From MGIIb-O2 sp002494975 (GTDB lineage Archaea > Thermoplasmatota > Poseidoniia > Poseidoniales > Thalassarchaeaceae): a stretch of DNA of 64,000 nucleotides. Positions 62,524 to 64,000 of the stretch are shown here, piece by piece; positions within the stretch are counted from its first letter, which is position 1, and each line of letters opens with the position of its first letter. The translations under genes were made by a program, and so were the position numbers. The DNA lies in assembly GCA_028355015.1 (NCBI GenBank), contig JAOMRN010000004.1:1-64000 (forward strand), in the 5' to 3' direction. The notes beneath the pieces were generated by a model that was not told the origin of the DNA, made no database searches, and saw only the letters and a list, made by a program, of their open reading frames with translations.

Positions 62524-64000
62524 TCAAGACATTCCGTTTGCTGGGTCCCAGCTACGGTTACAAGTAAAGGCAACATTACCATCTGCATCTTCTGTGAAGT
62601 CTCCAACACAGTATCCTGCACCAGGACTGTCTCCATTAGCAAGGAAAGAGATTGTTCCACTCGCTCCCTCTAATCCTTGACCTGTAGCCATGATTACTTG
62701 ACTCAATGTAGCTGAAGGAGATGCCATCTGTGCGAACGCACTTAATGCCATTACAACAACTCCATCGAATGCTTCAGCAGTATAGATACCACCAGCACAA
62801 TCAGTAGATTGTGCACAAAGACCTGCGAATACATATCCTACAGTACCCATTGATCCAGCCGCTGGCTTTGTAGCAATTACGCCATCAACGCTGGAAGATG
62901 TATCTGCTGCAAGACCTTCTTCAGCAATTCCATCTCCACCGTATACTTGACCTGACCAACCGAGTGAAGCCATCTCATCGAGAATCATTCCACCGTCTGC
63001 TGCGTATGATACTAATACTGCAGAAGTACAACCGTTGTCAACCATTGATTGAACTGCTGCCGAGAAATCAGTAGTTGTTTCTTCGTAGCCAATTCTTGTA
63101 CAAAGTGTGTTACCTGATGAATTAGTAAAGTCATCTGCAAAAGAATCTGCAAGACCTGCTCCATATGCGTTAGTCATATGGATTAAGCCGACTGATCCAG
63201 CTGCTGGCATATCTGCTTGTACTACTGCACTAAGTGCTTGACCTTGTAGAGCGTCACTTGGCACTACGCGGAAGAAATCAGGGTAAGCAGTTGCATCGGA
63301 AAGTGCTGGGCTAGTACTTGCATAGGAAATCTGTGGGATTCCTGCTGCAGATAATACACCATTTGCTGCCATTGAAGCACCAGAGCAAGCTGCTCCAACT
63401 ACTCCTACGACGCCTGCATCAACTAATGATTGAGCTGCAGATGCCCCCATAGTTCCATCACAACCTGAGTCAGCATATACTATCTCGAACTGAACCATGC
63501 TGTTCCATCCGATTGTATTAGCTATACCAAGAGCAATTTGTGATGCAGCCACGAAGCCCATTGCGTATACAGCAATAGGTCCTGTTGCATCGTTAAGGAA
63601 ACCAATCTTTACAGTAGCGCCCATGAAAGTTGCTGCTGCAAGTCCACCAGTAGCAGTCCATATATGATTACAGTTGAAGTAATCTCCATATGTTGGTACA
63701 TGATTGAAAGAACAAACATCGTATCCACTTCCTGTAACGTCTCCGTTATCCATGAAGTTGTGTACGCCGCTTGCACCTGCGTAATCTACACCGACCATCT
63801 TCAGATGCGTTGCCATATTAGCACCATCTTCGTGCATAGCTGCTTCTCCGATCATCATTACCGCGTCGAATGCTTCAGCGGTGTAGATTCCAGCAGCACA
63901 TACAGCATCTGCTGCACAAGTTGCTGCGAAATCTCCTGATCCTGCTTCTGCTGCTCTAGGCATTGTTACTTGAACGCCGTTTGCAGCTGCTGGATTAGTG
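62524..64000 (-). CDS. Branched-chain amino acid ABC substrate-binding protein, tandem-duplicated (5' partial)
   Basis: The frame is open through base 64000, so the true start and any signal peptide lie outside. The visible ~490 residues hold the end of one periplasmic-binding domain (AGIYTAEAFDAVMMIG, ASGVHNFMDNGDVTGSGY, FNCNHIWTATGG), a short link, then a complete LivK-type domain. The latter runs from VKIGFLNDATGPIAVYAMG through SAAQSLVDAGVVGVVGAACSG, and its end repeats the same motifs (GGIYTAEAFDGVVVM, ASGTISFLANGDSPGAGY, FTCNRSWDPANG). Thus two type I binding domains lie in one chain. Upstream of the hairpin and the fused permease, it is the capture unit of the Liv system. The ATG at 63963 is internal. 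Confidence 0.88.
   Translation of the reverse strand, partial: TNPAAANGVQVTMPRAAEAGSGDFAATCAADAVCAAGIYTAEAFDAVMMIGEAAMHEDGANMATHLKMVGVDYAGASGVHNFMDNGDVTGSGYDVCSFNHVPTYGDYFNCNHIWTATGGLAAATFMGATVKIGFLNDATGPIAVYAMGFVAASQIALGIANTIGWNSMVQFEIVYADSGCDGTMGASAAQSLVDAGVVGVVGAACSGASMAANGVLSAAGIPQISYASTSPALSDATAYPDFFRVVPSDALQGQALSAVVQADMPAAGSVGLIHMTNAYGAGLADSFADDFTNSSGNTLCTRIGYEETTTDFSAAVQSMVDNGCTSAVLVSYAADGGMILDEMASLGWSGQVYGGDGIAEEGLAADTSSSVDGVIATKPAAGSMGTVGYVFAGLCAQSTDCAGGIYTAEAFDGVVVMALSAFAQMASPSATLSQVIMATGQGLEGASGTISFLANGDSPGAGYCVGDFTEDADGNVAFTCNRSWDPANGMS

Overview
The window is a densely coded, AT-rich piece of an archaeal chromosome. The information-processing genes are archaeal: MCM helicase, archaeal/eukaryotic primase small subunit, Spt5, SecE, P0/P1-type ribosomal stalk proteins, GatE, Pth2, a probable archaeosine radical SAM enzyme, an AK6/Fap7-type kinase and an archaeal FtsZ. 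They sit among genes of bacterial flavour: class II photolyase, RibA, a Liv-type ABC transporter, an AddAB-like nuclease, threonine aldolase and cysteine dioxygenase. With the secreted fasciclin/cupredoxin protein this combination suggests a marine planktonic Thermoplasmatota of the Marine Group II (Poseidoniales) type. That placement is inference. No rRNA, tRNA, CRISPR array, insertion sequence or integrase was recognised, and no intergenic gap exceeds about 300 bases.

Layout. 1-1531: end of a fasciclin-repeat/cupredoxin surface protein with a PGF-CTERM-like tail. 1517-6533 (minus): Rieske protein, SDR, ABC1/UbiB-like kinase, TrmB-type regulator with a peroxiredoxin, and RibA. 6628-10366 (plus): photolyase, SRPBCC-epimerase fusion, second peroxiredoxin, cold-shock protein. 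10383-19001: amidohydrolase, SF2 helicase, a duplicated-domain AN1 zinc-finger protein, a structured GC-rich intergenic element, PriS, a luciferase-like oxidoreductase and a Ca2+/H+ antiporter. 19086-25169 (plus): AK6, CDP-alcohol phosphatidyltransferase, FtsZ, SecE, Spt5, L11, L1, L10, L12. 25301-32790: YchF-like GTPase, a degenerate haem-copper-oxidase-like protein with a small partner, RaSEA, a left-handed beta-helix protein, a coiled-coil protein and an M20 peptidase. 32829-41416 (minus): AddA/AddB-like pair. 41500-48754: surface proteins and amino-acid enzymes. 48988-55888: a degenerate aquaporin-like protein, Pth2, a probable vitamin uptake pair (ECF S component plus DUF4430-like protein), GatE and MCM. 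56104-57148: PPC-domain protein and a small hydrolase. 57161-64000 (minus): branched-chain amino-acid ABC transporter with a fused LivH-LivM permease and a tandem-duplicated binding protein, separated by an intrinsic-terminator-like hairpin.

The main surprises are departures from family rules. Ribosomal protein L11 consists of its C-terminal domain only. Spt5 carries an N-terminal degenerate Nudix domain. A CcoN-like protein has lost nearly all its metal-binding histidines. An aquaporin-like protein has lost both NPA motifs. An archaeon carries an AddAB-like pair with two Fe-S nuclease domains. The ABC transporter has its permeases fused and its binding domain duplicated. All calls come from reading the translated sequence by eye; no database search was run.
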